Both the position numbers and the translations under genes were made by a program. DNA of 64,000 nt from Amorphus coralli DSM 19760 (GTDB taxonomy: Bacteria > Pseudomonadota > Alphaproteobacteria > Rhizobiales > Amorphaceae), in the NCBI RefSeq assembly GCF_000374525.1, contig NZ_KB894570.1, positions 744,001 to 808,000 of the forward strand. Direction: 5' to 3'. The notes under the pieces are model-generated. The model searched no databases. It was not told the DNA's origin and saw only the letters and a list, made by a program, of their open reading frames with translations. Shown here one piece after another: positions 44,269-54,256 of the stretch (its first letter is position 1; every line of letters begins with the position of its first letter).

Positions 44269-44392
44269 AATTCTTCATGATCAAATCGCATAGCATCGCT
44301 GCCAGCCCCTCGCCAAACGGGCGCCCTTCCCGGTTGATGTGACATAGCGGTGTCGCTAGCTTGGCCGCTCTCACCCCAGCGAAAGCAAGGTC

Positions 44393-45433
44393 ATGGCCGA
44401 ACTCGCATCTGTGCTCGACGCCATCGGCAACACACCTCTGATCCGCCTCAACCGCGCGTCCGAAGACACCGGCTGCGAGATCCTGGGAAAAGCCGAGTTC
44501 ATGAACCCCGGCCAGTCCGTGAAGGATCGCGCAGCTTACTTCATCATACGGGATGCGATGGAGCGCGGCGAGCTGAAGCCGGGCGGGACCATCGTTGAAG
44601 GAACCGCGGGCAACACCGGCATCGGTCTGGCGCTTGTGGGCGCCGCGCTCGGCTTCCGCACGGTCATCGTCATTCCGGAGACCCAGTCGGAGGAGAAAAA
44701 GCTCATGCTGCGCCTCGCCGGCGCGGAGCTGATCGAGGTGCCCGCGGTCCCCTACCGCAACCCGAACAACTACGTGAAGCTGTCCGGTCGCATCGCCGAG
44801 CAGCTGGCGAAGTCCGAGCCGAACGGCGCCATCTGGGCGAACCAGTTCGACAACGTGTCCAACCGCGAAGGTCACATCCGAACCACCGGGCCGGAAATCT
44901 GGGAACAGACCGAGGGCAAGGTCGACGGCTTCATCTGCGCGGTGGGCACGGGCGGCACGCTCGCGGGCATCGGCATGGCGCTGAAGGAGCGCAACCCCGA
45001 AGTCGTTGTCGGCCTCGCCGATCCGATGGGTGCCGCCCTTTACAACTACTACGCCCATGGCGAGCTGAAGTCCGAGGGATCCTCCATCACCGAGGGCATC
45101 GGCCAGGGCCGCATCACGAAAAATCTCGAGAACGCCCCGATCGACATCGCTTTCCAGGTCCCCGATGAGGAAGCGCTGCCTGTGGTCTTCGATCTCCTGC
45201 AGCACGAGGGCCTGTGCCTCGGTGGCTCGTCCGGCGTCAACGTGGCCGGGGCCATCCGGCTGGCGAAGCATCTGGGACCCGGGCACACGATCGTGACGAT
45301 CCTGTGCGACTACGGCAATCGCTACGCTTCGAAGCTGTTCAATCCGGACTTCCTGCGCGGCAAGAACCTGCCGGTGCCGGAGTGGATGGACCACAAGCCG
45401 GCGATCGACATCCCCTACGAAGCGACCGAATAG
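44393..45433 (+). CDS. cysK: cysteine synthase A
   Basis: Pyridoxal-phosphate enzyme forming cysteine from O-acetylserine and sulfide. The 346-residue protein has the PLP lysine K44 in NPGQSVKDRAA, GTAGNTGIGLAL, and the PLP phosphate region VGTGGTLAGIG. LGGSSGVNVAGAIRLAK closes the cofactor pocket. About 30 residues longer than E. coli CysK, as in other alphaproteobacterial homologues with an extended ending. AlaX gene follows by nine bases. Confidence 0.94.
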   Translation: MAELASVLDAIGNTPLIRLNRASEDTGCEILGKAEFMNPGQSVKDRAAYFIIRDAMERGELKPGGTIVEGTAGNTGIGLALVGAALGFRTVIVIPETQSEEKKLMLRLAGAELIEVPAVPYRNPNNYVKLSGRIAEQLAKSEPNGAIWANQFDNVSNREGHIRTTGPEIWEQTEGKVDGFICAVGTGGTLAGIGMALKERNPEVVVGLADPMGAALYNYYAHGELKSEGSSITEGIGQGRITKNLENAPIDIAFQVPDEEALPVVFDLLQHEGLCLGGSSGVNVAGAIRLAKHLGPGHTIVTILCDYGNRYASKLFNPDFLRGKNLPVPEWMDHKPAIDIPYEATE

Positions 45434-45442
45434 GACAGGCCC

Positions 45443-46177
45443 TTGGCGAGCGCACCCACAACAGAGCCGCTCTTCCGCGACGACGCCTACATGCCGTCGT
45501 GCGAAGCCGTGGTCACGGACGTGACCGCGGATGGTGGCGTGGTGCTCGACCGCACGGTGTTCTACGCCGCCGGCGGGGGGCAGCCCGGCGATGCCGGCCG
45601 TATCGAACTGTCCGACGGCACCATGCTGGCGGTGCCGACCGCCGTCTACGGGCCGGACCGGGCATCGATTGTCCATCAAGTTGCCGAAACGACCTCCGTC
45701 CCCTCTCCGGGGGATCGCGTGGTTGCGCACCTGGACTGGGACCGGCGCTATCGCCACATGCGCATGCACACGGCTCTCCACCTCCTCACGGCGGTCCTGG
45801 CCTATCCCGTCACCGGCGGTCAGATCGGCGCCGACGAGAGCCGCCTCGACTTCGACATTCCCGACGGCGGGCTCGACAAGGATGCTGTCACCGAGGCGCT
45901 GAACGCTCTCATCGCCGGCGACCATTCGGTCACGAGCGAATGGATCACCGATGCAGAGCTTGAGGCCAATCCGGGCCTGGTGAAGACCATGAGCGTGAAG
46001 CCCCCAATGGGGGCCGGACGGGTACGCCTGGTGCGCATCGGTGAAGAGGTCGACCTGCAGCCCTGCGGCGGAACGCACGTTCTCAAGACCGGCGAGATCG
46101 GCCGGGTCGTCGTCTCCAAGATCGAGAAGAAGGGCAAGCAGAACCGCCGTGTGCGGCTGCAGTGGGCTGATTCGTAG
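45443..46177 (+). CDS. alaX: alanyl-tRNA editing protein AlaX
   Basis: A free-standing editing domain that removes serine or glycine wrongly attached to tRNA-Ala. The 244-residue protein shows the two zinc motifs: HMRMHTALHLL (HxxxH) and LQPCGGTHV (CxxxH). YAAGGGQPGDAG is the conserved first loop. Start TTG at 45443 has AGGACAGG upstream; I found no better ATG. It follows cysK by nine bases, so it may be co-expressed with cysteine/serine metabolism. Confidence 0.93.
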   Translation: MASAPTTEPLFRDDAYMPSCEAVVTDVTADGGVVLDRTVFYAAGGGQPGDAGRIELSDGTMLAVPTAVYGPDRASIVHQVAETTSVPSPGDRVVAHLDWDRRYRHMRMHTALHLLTAVLAYPVTGGQIGADESRLDFDIPDGGLDKDAVTEALNALIAGDHSVTSEWITDAELEANPGLVKTMSVKPPMGAGRVRLVRIGEEVDLQPCGGTHVLKTGEIGRVVVSKIEKKGKQNRRVRLQWADS

Positions 46178-46422
46178 ATGGCCGTGGTCTCCCCGGCCGG
46201 CCACGTGTCGGCCGTCTCTTCCGGCGCATCCGCGCTTGGCCGACCGGCGAGCGCAGCGCCTGCCGCCTTCGTCCGGAAAGAGCGTTCCGTCTGGCCGCGT
46301 CGAGCCTCGCTCCGCCGTTCGCGAAGGCCGGCAATTGGTTTTTCCGGAGCCTTTCGCTCCGCCGCGCATGTCCGGTCCGCCGGACGACGTCAAGAACCCT
46401 GACCCATCGAGGATCCGCCCAC

Positions 46423-47286
46423 GTGCAAGATCATCGTTTTGACTACCTTGTGTCCACGGACTGGCTTGCCGAGCATCTGAACGCGCCCGACGTCATCGTC
46501 ATCGACGGCTCCTGGCATCTGCCAACGAGCGAGCGCTCGGCGGCTGCGGAGTATCGCGAGGCCCACATTCCCGGCGCCGTGTTCATGGACATTGACGCGG
46601 TCTCCGATTCCGACAGCACCCTGCCTCACATGCTGCCGCGGCCAGAGGTCTTTGCGAGCGCGGTCCGGCAGTTGGGCATCGGCGATGGCCAGACCATCGT
46701 CATCTACGACACCGTCGGCATCTACTCCGCGCCGCGCGTCTGGTGGATGTTCCGGGCCATGGGTGCGGAACGCGTGTTCGTGCTCGATGGCGGCCTGCCC
46801 CGCTGGCTTGCCGAGGAGCGGCCGGTGGAGGACGGGAGCGTCCGGCGCCCGCAGCGCCATTTCACCGCCCGCCTCGACAACGCCCTTCTGGCCACCCGGG
46901 AAGACGTCAAGGATGCGCTCGCTAGCGGCAGCGCGCACGTGGTCGACGCCCGTTCCGCGGAACGCTTCGCCGGCACCGCCCCGGAACCGCGCAAGGATCT
47001 GCGCTCCGGCCATATGCCTGGCGCGCTGAACCTGCCCTATACGCGGCTGATCGGTCCGGACGGGTCGCTGAAATCCGCCGACGCGCTGGTCAACGCCTTC
47101 GCGGATGCCGGCGTCGAACTCGACCGGCCGGTCATCACCACCTGCGGATCCGGCGTCTCCGCCGCGATCCTGAATCTGGCGCTGCGCTCTGTGGGGCACG
47201 GCCAGGTGTCGCTCTATGACGGGTCCTGGGCGGATTGGGGCGCCGATCCCGACCTGCCGCTCGCAACCGGTGCCGTGCGCCGCTGA
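46423..47286 (+). CDS. sseA: 3-mercaptopyruvate sulfurtransferase
   Basis: Tandem rhodanese protein of 287 residues transferring sulfur from mercaptopyruvate. N-terminal domain opens FDYLVSTDWLAEHL, middle linker APRVWWMFRAMGAERVFVLDGGLPRW, and the catalytic cysteine lies in TTCGSGVSAAIL. AHIPGAVFMDIDAVSD is conserved. GTG 46423 with GAGGAT upstream. A 245-base gap separates it from AlaX and I see no gene in it. Linked to the nearby cysteine genes. Confidence 0.93.
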   Translation: MQDHRFDYLVSTDWLAEHLNAPDVIVIDGSWHLPTSERSAAAEYREAHIPGAVFMDIDAVSDSDSTLPHMLPRPEVFASAVRQLGIGDGQTIVIYDTVGIYSAPRVWWMFRAMGAERVFVLDGGLPRWLAEERPVEDGSVRRPQRHFTARLDNALLATREDVKDALASGSAHVVDARSAERFAGTAPEPRKDLRSGHMPGALNLPYTRLIGPDGSLKSADALVNAFADAGVELDRPVITTCGSGVSAAILNLALRSVGHGQVSLYDGSWADWGADPDLPLATGAVRR

Positions 47287-47288
47287 CA

Positions 47289-47891
47289 GTGAGCGCCTCC
47301 CCGCCACGCTGGGAATTCAGGACCTGGTTCGCGCCCGGCGAACCGATCGGCGGCCCTTTCGAGGGGTGGACGGCGAAGGACACGACGCAGCGAACCGACG
47401 TCTACCTGATCCTTCCCGGCGCGCATGGGTTGCTGCCCAAACTGCGCGGAAACACCCGCCTCGACGTCAAGCAGCGGATTGCCCTCGACGATCCGCTTCA
47501 GCAGTGGCGCGTCGCCTTCGGCGCTGATTTTCCGCTGGCCGACGACGATCTCGATGAGGCGCTGGGGCTTCTGGCCCGCCCCGGACTTCGCCCGGCTGCG
47601 GATGCGGGCCTGGACGGCGAGCGGTTTCTGGCTGCCCTTAGGGAGCATGTCCCCGGCCTCCTGGAGCGGACCGTCACCAAGCGGCGCACCAGCTTTGTCC
47701 GGGATGTGGTGATCGGCGAACGCACCGCCGTCGAGGTCGCGGAGGACGGCAGCCATGCCGTCTCCATCGCGCTTGAAAGCACCGACCCCGACGCCCTGCG
47801 CACGGCCATGACCGTGAGCGGGCTCGAAGACCGCCCGAATGTCGACTACGGCGCCTGGCTCAAGGCAGGCGCCGGCGCTGCCGGCGACTGA
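47289..47891 (+). CDS. hypothetical protein downstream of sseA
   Basis: The 200-residue protein starts at GTG 47289, two bases after sseA, so it is co-translated or closely coupled. The content is soluble and charged, with no signal peptide or membrane segment. Its pattern of basic residues and beta-rich blocks (TDVYLILPGAHGLLPKLRG, RTAVEVAEDGSHAVSIALES) is reminiscent of CYTH-like phosphatase folds, but I cannot see a family motif. Function unknown. Confidence 0.72.
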   Translation: MSASPPRWEFRTWFAPGEPIGGPFEGWTAKDTTQRTDVYLILPGAHGLLPKLRGNTRLDVKQRIALDDPLQQWRVAFGADFPLADDDLDEALGLLARPGLRPAADAGLDGERFLAALREHVPGLLERTVTKRRTSFVRDVVIGERTAVEVAEDGSHAVSIALESTDPDALRTAMTVSGLEDRPNVDYGAWLKAGAGAAGD

Positions 47892-47939
47892 CCCGCGCCG
47901 CCACCGGTCCGTTCCGGCAGCGCCCCGCCCCTCCGGCGA

Positions 47940-48737
47940 TCAGTGCGACAGGATCTGGCTCAGGAAGAGCTTGGTGCGCTCGTGCTGCGGATTGTTGAAG
48001 AACGGCTCCGGCGCGTTCTGCTCCACGATCATGCCGGCATCCATGAAGATCACCCGGTTTGCCACCTGCCTGGCAAAGCCCATCTCGTGGGTCACGCAGA
48101 TCATCGTCATGCCGGATTCCGCCAGGTCGATCATGACGTCGAGCACTTCCTTGATCATCTCTGGGTCGAGCGCCGACGTCGGCTCGTCGAAGAGCATCAC
48201 GCTCGGATTCATGCACAGCGCCCGGGCGATCGCCACGCGCTGCTGCTGACCGCCGGACAGCTGGCCGGGATATTTGTTCGCCTGCTCCGGGATCTTCACC
48301 CGGGTCAGGTACGTCATGGCGATTTCCTCGGCCTCCTTCTTGGGCATCTTGCGGACCCAGATCGGCGCGAGGGTGCAGTTTTCCAGGATCGTCAGGTGCG
48401 GGAACAGGTTGAAGTGCTGGAACACCATGCCGACCTCGCGGCGGATCTCGTCGATCTTCTTGAGGTCGTTGGTCAGCTCCGTGCCGTCGATGACGATGCT
48501 GCCCGCCTGATGCTCCTCCAGCCGGTTGATGCACCGGATCAGCGTTGACTTGCCGGAGCCCGACGGCCCGCAGACGACGATGCGCTCGCCCTTGTTGACC
48601 GTCAGGTTGATGTCGCGCAGCACGTGGAACTCGCCGTACCACTTGTTCACCGACGACATGTCGATCATGACCTCGTCGGAAACCTTCATCTTGCGAACCG
48701 GCGCCCGCGGGGTCGTCTCGGTGTCGGACTGTGTCAT
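47940..48737 (-). CDS. aapP: general amino acid ABC transporter ATP-binding protein
   Basis: ATPase of the AapJQMP-type importer. The 265-residue protein has Walker [11 protein letters not shown], signature [15 protein letters not shown] and Walker [15 protein letters not shown], followed by the H-loop CVTHEMGFA. The operon order aapJ-aapQ-aapM-aapP is complete. It is the last gene, with a convergent neighbour. Confidence 0.95.
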   Translation of the reverse strand: MTQSDTETTPRAPVRKMKVSDEVMIDMSSVNKWYGEFHVLRDINLTVNKGERIVVCGPSGSGKSTLIRCINRLEEHQAGSIVIDGTELTNDLKKIDEIRREVGMVFQHFNLFPHLTILENCTLAPIWVRKMPKKEAEEIAMTYLTRVKIPEQANKYPGQLSGGQQQRVAIARALCMNPSVMLFDEPTSALDPEMIKEVLDVMIDLAESGMTMICVTHEMGFARQVANRVIFMDAGMIVEQNAPEPFFNNPQHERTKLFLSQILSH

Positions 48738-48812
48738 CTCGTTACCCTTTTCTTGGTCGTGGCCCCGGCCGCCTGCCGCTCCTGGCGGGCCGGGTCACGC
48801 AGTGTCCATGCC

Positions 48813-50111
48813 CTATCGATGGGTCCGGTCCAGCCGTCGCTCGATGAACATCGAGTAGCGCGACATGCCGAAACAGAAGACCCAGAAGACGAAGGCCGCG
48901 AAGATGTAGCCGGTGGCTGGCGTCACCGGCGTGGCCCACTTCGGGTCGACGAGGCTGAGCTTCACCATCCCCAGGAGATCGAACAGGCCGATGATCAGGA
49001 CCAGTGAGGTGTCCTTGAACAGGCCGATGAAGGTGTTCACAATCCCCGGGATGACGTGCTTGAGGGCCTGCGGCAGGATGATCAGGCGCATCTTCTGCCA
49101 GTGGCTGAGGCCGAGCGCGTCGGCACCCTCGTACTGGCCCTTCGGCATCGCCTGGAGGCCGCCGCGCACCACCTCGGCCATGTAGGCGGAGGCGAACATC
49201 GCCACGCCGATGATGGCCCTGAGCAGCTTGTCGAACGACACGTCGTCCGGCAGGAACAGCGGCAACATCACGCTCGACATGAACAGGATGGTGATCAGCG
49301 GCACACCGCGCCAGAACTCGATGAAGATCACCGAGAACATCCGCACGATGGGCATCTTAGACCGCCGCCCGAGCGCCAGCAGGATGCCCAGCGGCAGCGA
49401 CGCGGCAATGCCGCAGAGTGCCAGCACCAGGGTGACCAGCAGGCCGCCCCAGAGCGACGTCTCCACCTCGCGCAGGCCGAAGTCGAGGCCCATTATCACG
49501 AAGATCAGCGCCAGCGCTGCGAACGGCACAAGCGTCACCGTCGCCGGCCGCTTGCGCTCGGCGAACGGCACGGCTCCGAGCAGCGCCGGCAGGAGCACGA
49601 TAATTTCGGCCAGCACCAGGGTGAAGACCAGCGCCAGCCACCAGCTCACCCCGATCTCGAAGTCGCCGCCAGTGAGCAGGATCAGCGACACCACCGGGAA
49701 GATGACCAGCAGGAAGATGGCGTTGAGCGTCTTATAGGGCACGCGCGGGATGGCCATCGGGATCAGCCCGGCGGCCAGCAGGAAGAAGAAGATGTCCACC
49801 CGCCAGCGTTCGTCGATCGGGTAGCGCCCGTAGATATATTGCGGGAACCGCGCCTCGACGAAGGCCCAGCAGGCACCGACATCCGCACCCAGGCAGTCCT
49901 GGCGGTCGGAGCCGCTCCACACCGCATCGATGAACAGGAACTGGATCATCGGCGGGATGGTGAGCCACAGCAGGTAGAGCGCCAGCAGCGTCAGGATCGT
50001 GTTGCGGATGCCGGAGAACAGGTTCTCCCGCAGCCAGCCGATCGGACCCGACGAGCTCGTCGGCGGCGGAAGAGCCTCGGCCGGCTCGGATCGGACGTAA
50101 GCGATCTCCAT
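48813..50111 (-). CDS. aapM: general amino acid ABC transporter permease AapM
   Basis: A 432-residue inner-membrane permease with a long N-terminal extension typical of AapM and a C-terminal HisM-type permease domain ([40 protein letters not shown] and the EAA-loop [20 protein letters not shown]). Lies between aapQ and aapP. Partner of AapQ. Confidence 0.93.
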   Translation of the reverse strand: MEIAYVRSEPAEALPPPTSSSGPIGWLRENLFSGIRNTILTLLALYLLWLTIPPMIQFLFIDAVWSGSDRQDCLGADVGACWAFVEARFPQYIYGRYPIDERWRVDIFFFLLAAGLIPMAIPRVPYKTLNAIFLLVIFPVVSLILLTGGDFEIGVSWWLALVFTLVLAEIIVLLPALLGAVPFAERKRPATVTLVPFAALALIFVIMGLDFGLREVETSLWGGLLVTLVLALCGIAASLPLGILLALGRRSKMPIVRMFSVIFIEFWRGVPLITILFMSSVMLPLFLPDDVSFDKLLRAIIGVAMFASAYMAEVVRGGLQAMPKGQYEGADALGLSHWQKMRLIILPQALKHVIPGIVNTFIGLFKDTSLVLIIGLFDLLGMVKLSLVDPKWATPVTPATGYIFAAFVFWVFCFGMSRYSMFIERRLDRTHR

Positions 50112-50120
50112 GCCGGCCCC

Positions 50121-51323
50121 CTATCGTTCCACCAGCGCGACGTGCGCGTTGAACCAGTTCATGAAGGCCGAGGTGAGCAGCGAGATCACCAGGTAGACGA
50201 GCATCGTCATGGAGATCACTTCCACTGCCTGGCCGGTCTGGTTGAGCACCGTGCCGGCGAACACGGACACCAGGTCCGGGTAGCCGATGGCCACGGCAAG
50301 CGAGGAGTTCTTGGTCAGGTTCAGAAACTGGCTGGTCAGCGGCGGGATGATCACCCGCATGGCCTGCGGGATGACCACCAGCCAGAGCGTCATGCCGGTG
50401 GTCAGGCCGAGCGCGTGGGAGGCCTCGCTCTGGCCCTTGCTGACGGACTGGATGCCGGCGCGGACGATCTCGGCGATGAAGGCGCCGGTATAGATCGCAA
50501 GCCCGAGCACCAGCGCTACCAGTTCCGGAATGACCTGGACGCCGCCCTGCAGGTTGAAGCCCTTCAGCTCCGGCCGCTCCAGCGTGATCGGACCGCCCGA
50601 GACGAAGAAGGCCAGCACCGGCAGCCCGATGATGAGGGCGAGCACCACGGAGGGAACCGGGAAACGCCGACCGGTCAGCATCTGGCGCTTCTTGGACCAG
50701 CGGGCGATTGCGATGGACACGAGCACGGCGACCACGAAGGCGCCGATGACGATCCCGCTTCCCGGGCCAAGCACCGGAGCGGGAATGTAGAGCCCGCGAA
50801 TGTTCAGCGCGGCGCCGAAGCCCAGCTCGATGGACTGGCGTGGGCCGGGAAGCTGCTTGAGGACCGCGAAATACCAGAAGAACAGCTGCAGGAGCAGCGG
50901 CAGGTTCCGCATGATCTCGACATAGGCGGTCGCCAGCTGGCGGATCAGCCAGTTCTTGGACAGCCGCATCACGCCGACGACGAAGCCGAGGATCGTGGCC
51001 AGCACGATGCCCACGAAGGCGACGAGAAGCGTGTTCAGCAGGCCGACGAAGAACGCCCGCCCGTAGGTGGAGGTCGCGGAGTAGGAAATCAGCGTCTGCG
51101 AGATCTCGAAGCCGGCCGTCTGCTGCAGGAAGCCGAAGCCGGAGGCGATGTGCTGACGCTGGAGGTTGGCGATGACGTTGGTCGCCGCCTCGTAGACGAA
51201 GAAAAGGACGGCCACCAGGACAAGCGCCTGGAAGAAGGTGCCGCGAACCTTGGGGTCGTAGATGAACGAGCCGCGCGAACGCGCTGCGGGCGCGGAGCCC
51301 GCGTCATGATCCTGAACCGCCAT
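50121..51323 (-). CDS. aapQ: general amino acid ABC transporter permease AapQ
   Basis: The 400-residue permease has FVGLLNTLLVAFVGIVLATI, the EAA-loop SEASHALGLTTGMTLWLVVI and NLTKNSSLAVAIGYPDLVSV, conserved in AapQ. A membrane segment in the N-terminal extension (FFQALVLVAVLFFVYEAATN) precedes the permease domain, as in AapQ. Nine bases before aapM. Confidence 0.93.
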   Translation of the reverse strand: MAVQDHDAGSAPAARSRGSFIYDPKVRGTFFQALVLVAVLFFVYEAATNVIANLQRQHIASGFGFLQQTAGFEISQTLISYSATSTYGRAFFVGLLNTLLVAFVGIVLATILGFVVGVMRLSKNWLIRQLATAYVEIMRNLPLLLQLFFWYFAVLKQLPGPRQSIELGFGAALNIRGLYIPAPVLGPGSGIVIGAFVVAVLVSIAIARWSKKRQMLTGRRFPVPSVVLALIIGLPVLAFFVSGGPITLERPELKGFNLQGGVQVIPELVALVLGLAIYTGAFIAEIVRAGIQSVSKGQSEASHALGLTTGMTLWLVVIPQAMRVIIPPLTSQFLNLTKNSSLAVAIGYPDLVSVFAGTVLNQTGQAVEVISMTMLVYLVISLLTSAFMNWFNAHVALVER

Positions 51324-51417
51324 GGTGCCCCTCGGAAGGTGATGAGGTTGTTATTGGGACACGGTCGCCGGAACCGCGGCCGGACAGGTCGTCCGGCCGC
51401 GCTCCGGTCATGTGCGA

Positions 51418-52437
51418 TCAGCGAACGGGGATGCCGTACTGCAGGCCACCGTTGGTCCACAGCGCGTTGATGCCACGCTCGATGCCCAGCGGCGTGTCCG
51501 GACCGATGTTGCGGTCGAAGATCTCGCCGTAGTTACCCACGCCGGCGATCGCCTTGGCGGCCCAGTCGTTGTCGAGACCGATGGCCTCGCCGTAGGCGCC
51601 CTCGGTGCCGAGCAGACGCTTGATCTCCGGATTGTCGGAGTTCTTCATCTCCTCGACGTTGTCCTTCGTCACGCCCAGCTCCTCGGCGTTGACGAGCGCG
51701 AAGCCGACCCACTTGACGATGTTGAACCACTCGTCATCGCCCTGGCGGACCACCGGGCCGAGCGGCTCCTTGGAGATCACTTCCGGCAGGATCATGTGGT
51801 CGTCGGGGTTGGTGAGCTTCAGGCGCTCGGCGTAGAGGCCCGAGGCGTCCGTGGTGAAGGTGTCGCAACGGCCGGCGTCATAGGCCTGGATGGCCTCGTT
51901 GGCCGACTCGAACACCACCGCGTTCAGATCCATGTCGTTGGCGCGGAAGTAGTCGGAGAGGTTCAGCTCGGTCGTGGTGCCGGTCTGCACGCAGACGGAC
52001 GCGCCGGACAGCTCAAGCGCCGACGTGATGCCGAGCGACTTGCGGACCATGAAGCCCTGGCCGTCATAGTAGTTCGTGCCGGTGAAGTTCAGGCCCAGCT
52101 GCGTATCGCGCGACATGGTCCAGGTGGTGTTGCGGACCAGCACGTCGACGGAGCCGGACTGCAGGGCGGTGAAGCGCTCCTTGGCGTTGAGCGGGGTGAA
52201 CTTCACCTTGCTCGGATCGCCGAAGATCGCGGCGGCGTAGGCGCGGCAATAATCCACGTCGAAGCCGGTCCACTCGCCCTGGTCGTTGGTGGTGGCGAAA
52301 CCGGCAAGGCCGCTGGCATTGGCGCCACACTGAACGAAGCCCTTCGATTTCACATCTTCGAGCGTCGCTGCGTTGGCAGCGGCCACGCTCAACCCGATTG
52401 CGGCTGCAATGGCAATCGGGAGCACGGTCTTTTTCAT
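51418..52437 (-). CDS. aapJ: general amino acid ABC transporter substrate-binding protein
   Basis: The 339-residue periplasmic amino-acid receptor has a signal peptide (ending NAATLEDV region) and the SBP_bac_3 pattern: FVQCGANASGLAGFATTNDQ, WTGFDVDYCRAYAAAIFGD and LVRNTTWTMSRDTQLGLNF. Broad specificity for L-amino acids is typical of AapJ. First gene of the operon. An inverted repeat lies just ahead of the start (52448-52463). Confidence 0.94.
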   Translation of the reverse strand: MKKTVLPIAIAAAIGLSVAAANAATLEDVKSKGFVQCGANASGLAGFATTNDQGEWTGFDVDYCRAYAAAIFGDPSKVKFTPLNAKERFTALQSGSVDVLVRNTTWTMSRDTQLGLNFTGTNYYDGQGFMVRKSLGITSALELSGASVCVQTGTTTELNLSDYFRANDMDLNAVVFESANEAIQAYDAGRCDTFTTDASGLYAERLKLTNPDDHMILPEVISKEPLGPVVRQGDDEWFNIVKWVGFALVNAEELGVTKDNVEEMKNSDNPEIKRLLGTEGAYGEAIGLDNDWAAKAIAGVGNYGEIFDRNIGPDTPLGIERGINALWTNGGLQYGIPVR

Positions 52438-52996
52438 GGGAATGCCTACTCTTTATCTAGAGTTTTGCTGGAATGGTGAACGTTCGGCACCCGGAGCCGG
52501 TGGCCTGGAAACAGGCCCGCGATGGGCCGGCCCGCCCCCCTCTTGCGCCCCTCGCGCCTCCGGAGGCCCGCATCACAGGCCATTCCGCGCACACGGTCAA
52601 GTGGTTCCGGCCTCTCCTAAAATCGCTCAAGCGTTCGGTTTTTGGCGAATCCTCATGGTCTGCCGAAGAATGGGGCGGCCTGACCAAAAGAAACTCACTC
52701 ATTCTGACTTATGTGGATAAAGCGCAGGCAGGGAAGGCGACATCCCCCTGAACGGCGTACAGGATTCACCAAGAAAAATGAGGACTGAAAACTTCCAGAT
52801 ACAGTAGAATCACGGGCGCGCACCGCCGGCTTGGCGCCCTGCGCGCTCCGCGTCCCGCGTCGTCCAGGGCGCAACCTATGCGATATGACCGCCTGGTCGC
52901 GGGATCGGGCGGTGTTGCATCATCCGGCAAAAGGTTCGATCACTTGGGCCGCGTTCCGACCGACTTACCCTCCGAACCAGCCCGAGCGACCCGTCC
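52438..52996. other. 559-base divergent region aapJ / metC
   Basis: ACTCT (52448-52452), TTATCT and AGAGT (52459-52463) form an inverted repeat just upstream of aapJ. The middle part (about 52640-52810) is clearly less GC-rich and probably holds promoters of both genes. I see no gene, riboswitch-like fold or known operator. A short open stretch at 52473-52751 lacks protein-like composition. Confidence 0.5.
52448..52463. promoter_or_regulatory. ACTCT-N6-AGAGT inverted repeat before aapJ
   Basis: Two five-base arms flank six bases, eleven bases upstream of the aapJ start. It is more likely part of the leader or a regulator site than a terminator. The regulator is unknown. Confidence 0.35.
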
Positions 52997-54166
52997 ATGA
53001 GCACCAAGCCGTCCGCCGACATCGCCACGAAACTTGCCCACGCGGGTCCCTCCCCGCACGACTATCACGGCTTCGTCAATCCGCCGGTGGTGCACGCCTC
53101 GACGGTGCTCGCCCCGACGCTGGACGCCTACAAGGATCGCACGCGCCCCTATGTCTATGGCCGCCAGGGCACTCCCACCATGTCGGCGCTGGAAGACACG
53201 GTCACCGAGATCGAGGGCGCGGCCGGCACTGCGCTGACCAGTTCGGGACTGGAAGCCTGCGCGCTGGCGCTCCTGAGCTGCACCAAGGCCGGCGATCATG
53301 TTCTCGTGGCCGACAGCGTCTACGGTCCGACCCGCCGCTTCTGCGACAAGGTGCTGTCGCGCTACGGCGTCGAGACCACCTATTTCGATCCCGCGCTGGG
53401 TGGCGACATCGTCGATCATTTCCGCGACACCACCTCCGCCCTCTTTCTCGAGGCGCCCGGCTCGCTGACCTTCGAGATGCAGGACATTCCGGCGCTGGCG
53501 GCTGCCGCCAATGCGCGCGGCATTACGGTCGCCATGGACAACACCTGGGCAACGCCGGTCTATTTCCGGCCCATCGACCACGGCGTGGATCTTTCCATCC
53601 AGGCGGCGACCAAATATTTCGGCGGCCACTCCGACCTGCTGCTTGGCACCATTGCCGCCAGCGAGCGCGCCCTGCCGGCGCTTCAGGAAACGCGTCAGTA
53701 TCTCGGCATCAATGTCGGCCCCGACGACATCGCCGCCACGCTGCGCGGCATGCGCACCCTGCCGCTGCGGCTGTCGCGCCACTTCGAGAGCGGCTTGACC
53801 GTGGCCCGCTGGCTTCAGGACCGTCCGGAAGTGTCGCGGGTGCTGCATCCGGCTCTGGAAAGCGATCCCGGCCACGCGCTGTGGAAGCGCGACTTCACCG
53901 GAGCCTCCGGTCTCTTCGGCGCGGTGCTACAGCCCTGCACCGACACCCAGCTTTCCGCCTTCGTCGACAACCTGACCTATTTCGGCATCGGTGCGTCCTG
54001 GGGCGGCTTCGAAAGCCTGATCACCGCACCGGACCCGGCGATCTTCCGCACCGCCGTGCCGTGGAAGGAAGAGGGTCCGCTCATCCGCCTGCACATCGGC
54101 CTGGAGGATCCGGCCGACCTGATCGAGGATCTGGAAGCCGGCTTCGAGCGATTGGCCAAGGGCTGA
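52997..54166 (+). CDS. metC: cystathionine beta-lyase
   Basis: PLP-dependent enzyme cleaving cystathionine to homocysteine, pyruvate and ammonia. The 389-residue protein has YVYGRQGTPT, TSSGLEACALALLSCTKAGD, and the PLP lysine in SIQAATKYFGGHSD. AMDNTWATPVYFRPIDHGVD places the other cofactor contacts. The family cannot always be separated from cystathionine gamma-lyase, but the sequence fits MetC. Single gene followed by a hairpin. Confidence 0.92.
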   Translation: MSTKPSADIATKLAHAGPSPHDYHGFVNPPVVHASTVLAPTLDAYKDRTRPYVYGRQGTPTMSALEDTVTEIEGAAGTALTSSGLEACALALLSCTKAGDHVLVADSVYGPTRRFCDKVLSRYGVETTYFDPALGGDIVDHFRDTTSALFLEAPGSLTFEMQDIPALAAAANARGITVAMDNTWATPVYFRPIDHGVDLSIQAATKYFGGHSDLLLGTIAASERALPALQETRQYLGINVGPDDIAATLRGMRTLPLRLSRHFESGLTVARWLQDRPEVSRVLHPALESDPGHALWKRDFTGASGLFGAVLQPCTDTQLSAFVDNLTYFGIGASWGGFESLITAPDPAIFRTAVPWKEEGPLIRLHIGLEDPADLIEDLEAGFERLAKG

Positions 54167-54209
54167 TCGCCCTCAGGAGATTGCCTCAAGCTCTGAAATC
54201 GGGAGATTA

Positions 54210-54232
54210 CCGGCGCGGCCCTGTCGCGCCGG
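54210..54232. terminator. GC-rich hairpin between convergent metC and the LpxB-N gene
   Basis: CCGGCGCG (54210-54217) and CGCGCCGG (54225-54232) pair perfectly around seven bases. No T-run follows on either strand. It sits in the 90-base gap between convergent genes and may serve both as a terminator or stop structure. Confidence 0.5.
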
Positions 54233-54256
54233 CGACGCCTTTGCGCCAATCGCGGC

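Noticed and set aside
44237..46393. 718-codon minus-strand frame upstream of chrR that might have been an ECF sigma factor
   Set aside because: Contains no sigma region 2 or 4 motifs; it mirrors cysK and alaX.
46178..46402. Possible 74-residue gene between alaX and sseA
   Set aside because: No ribosome site, low-complexity Ser/Ala/Arg composition and no recognisable pattern.
49056..51470. 804-codon open frame on the + strand
   Set aside because: Mirror of aapM and aapQ, with repetitive charged composition.
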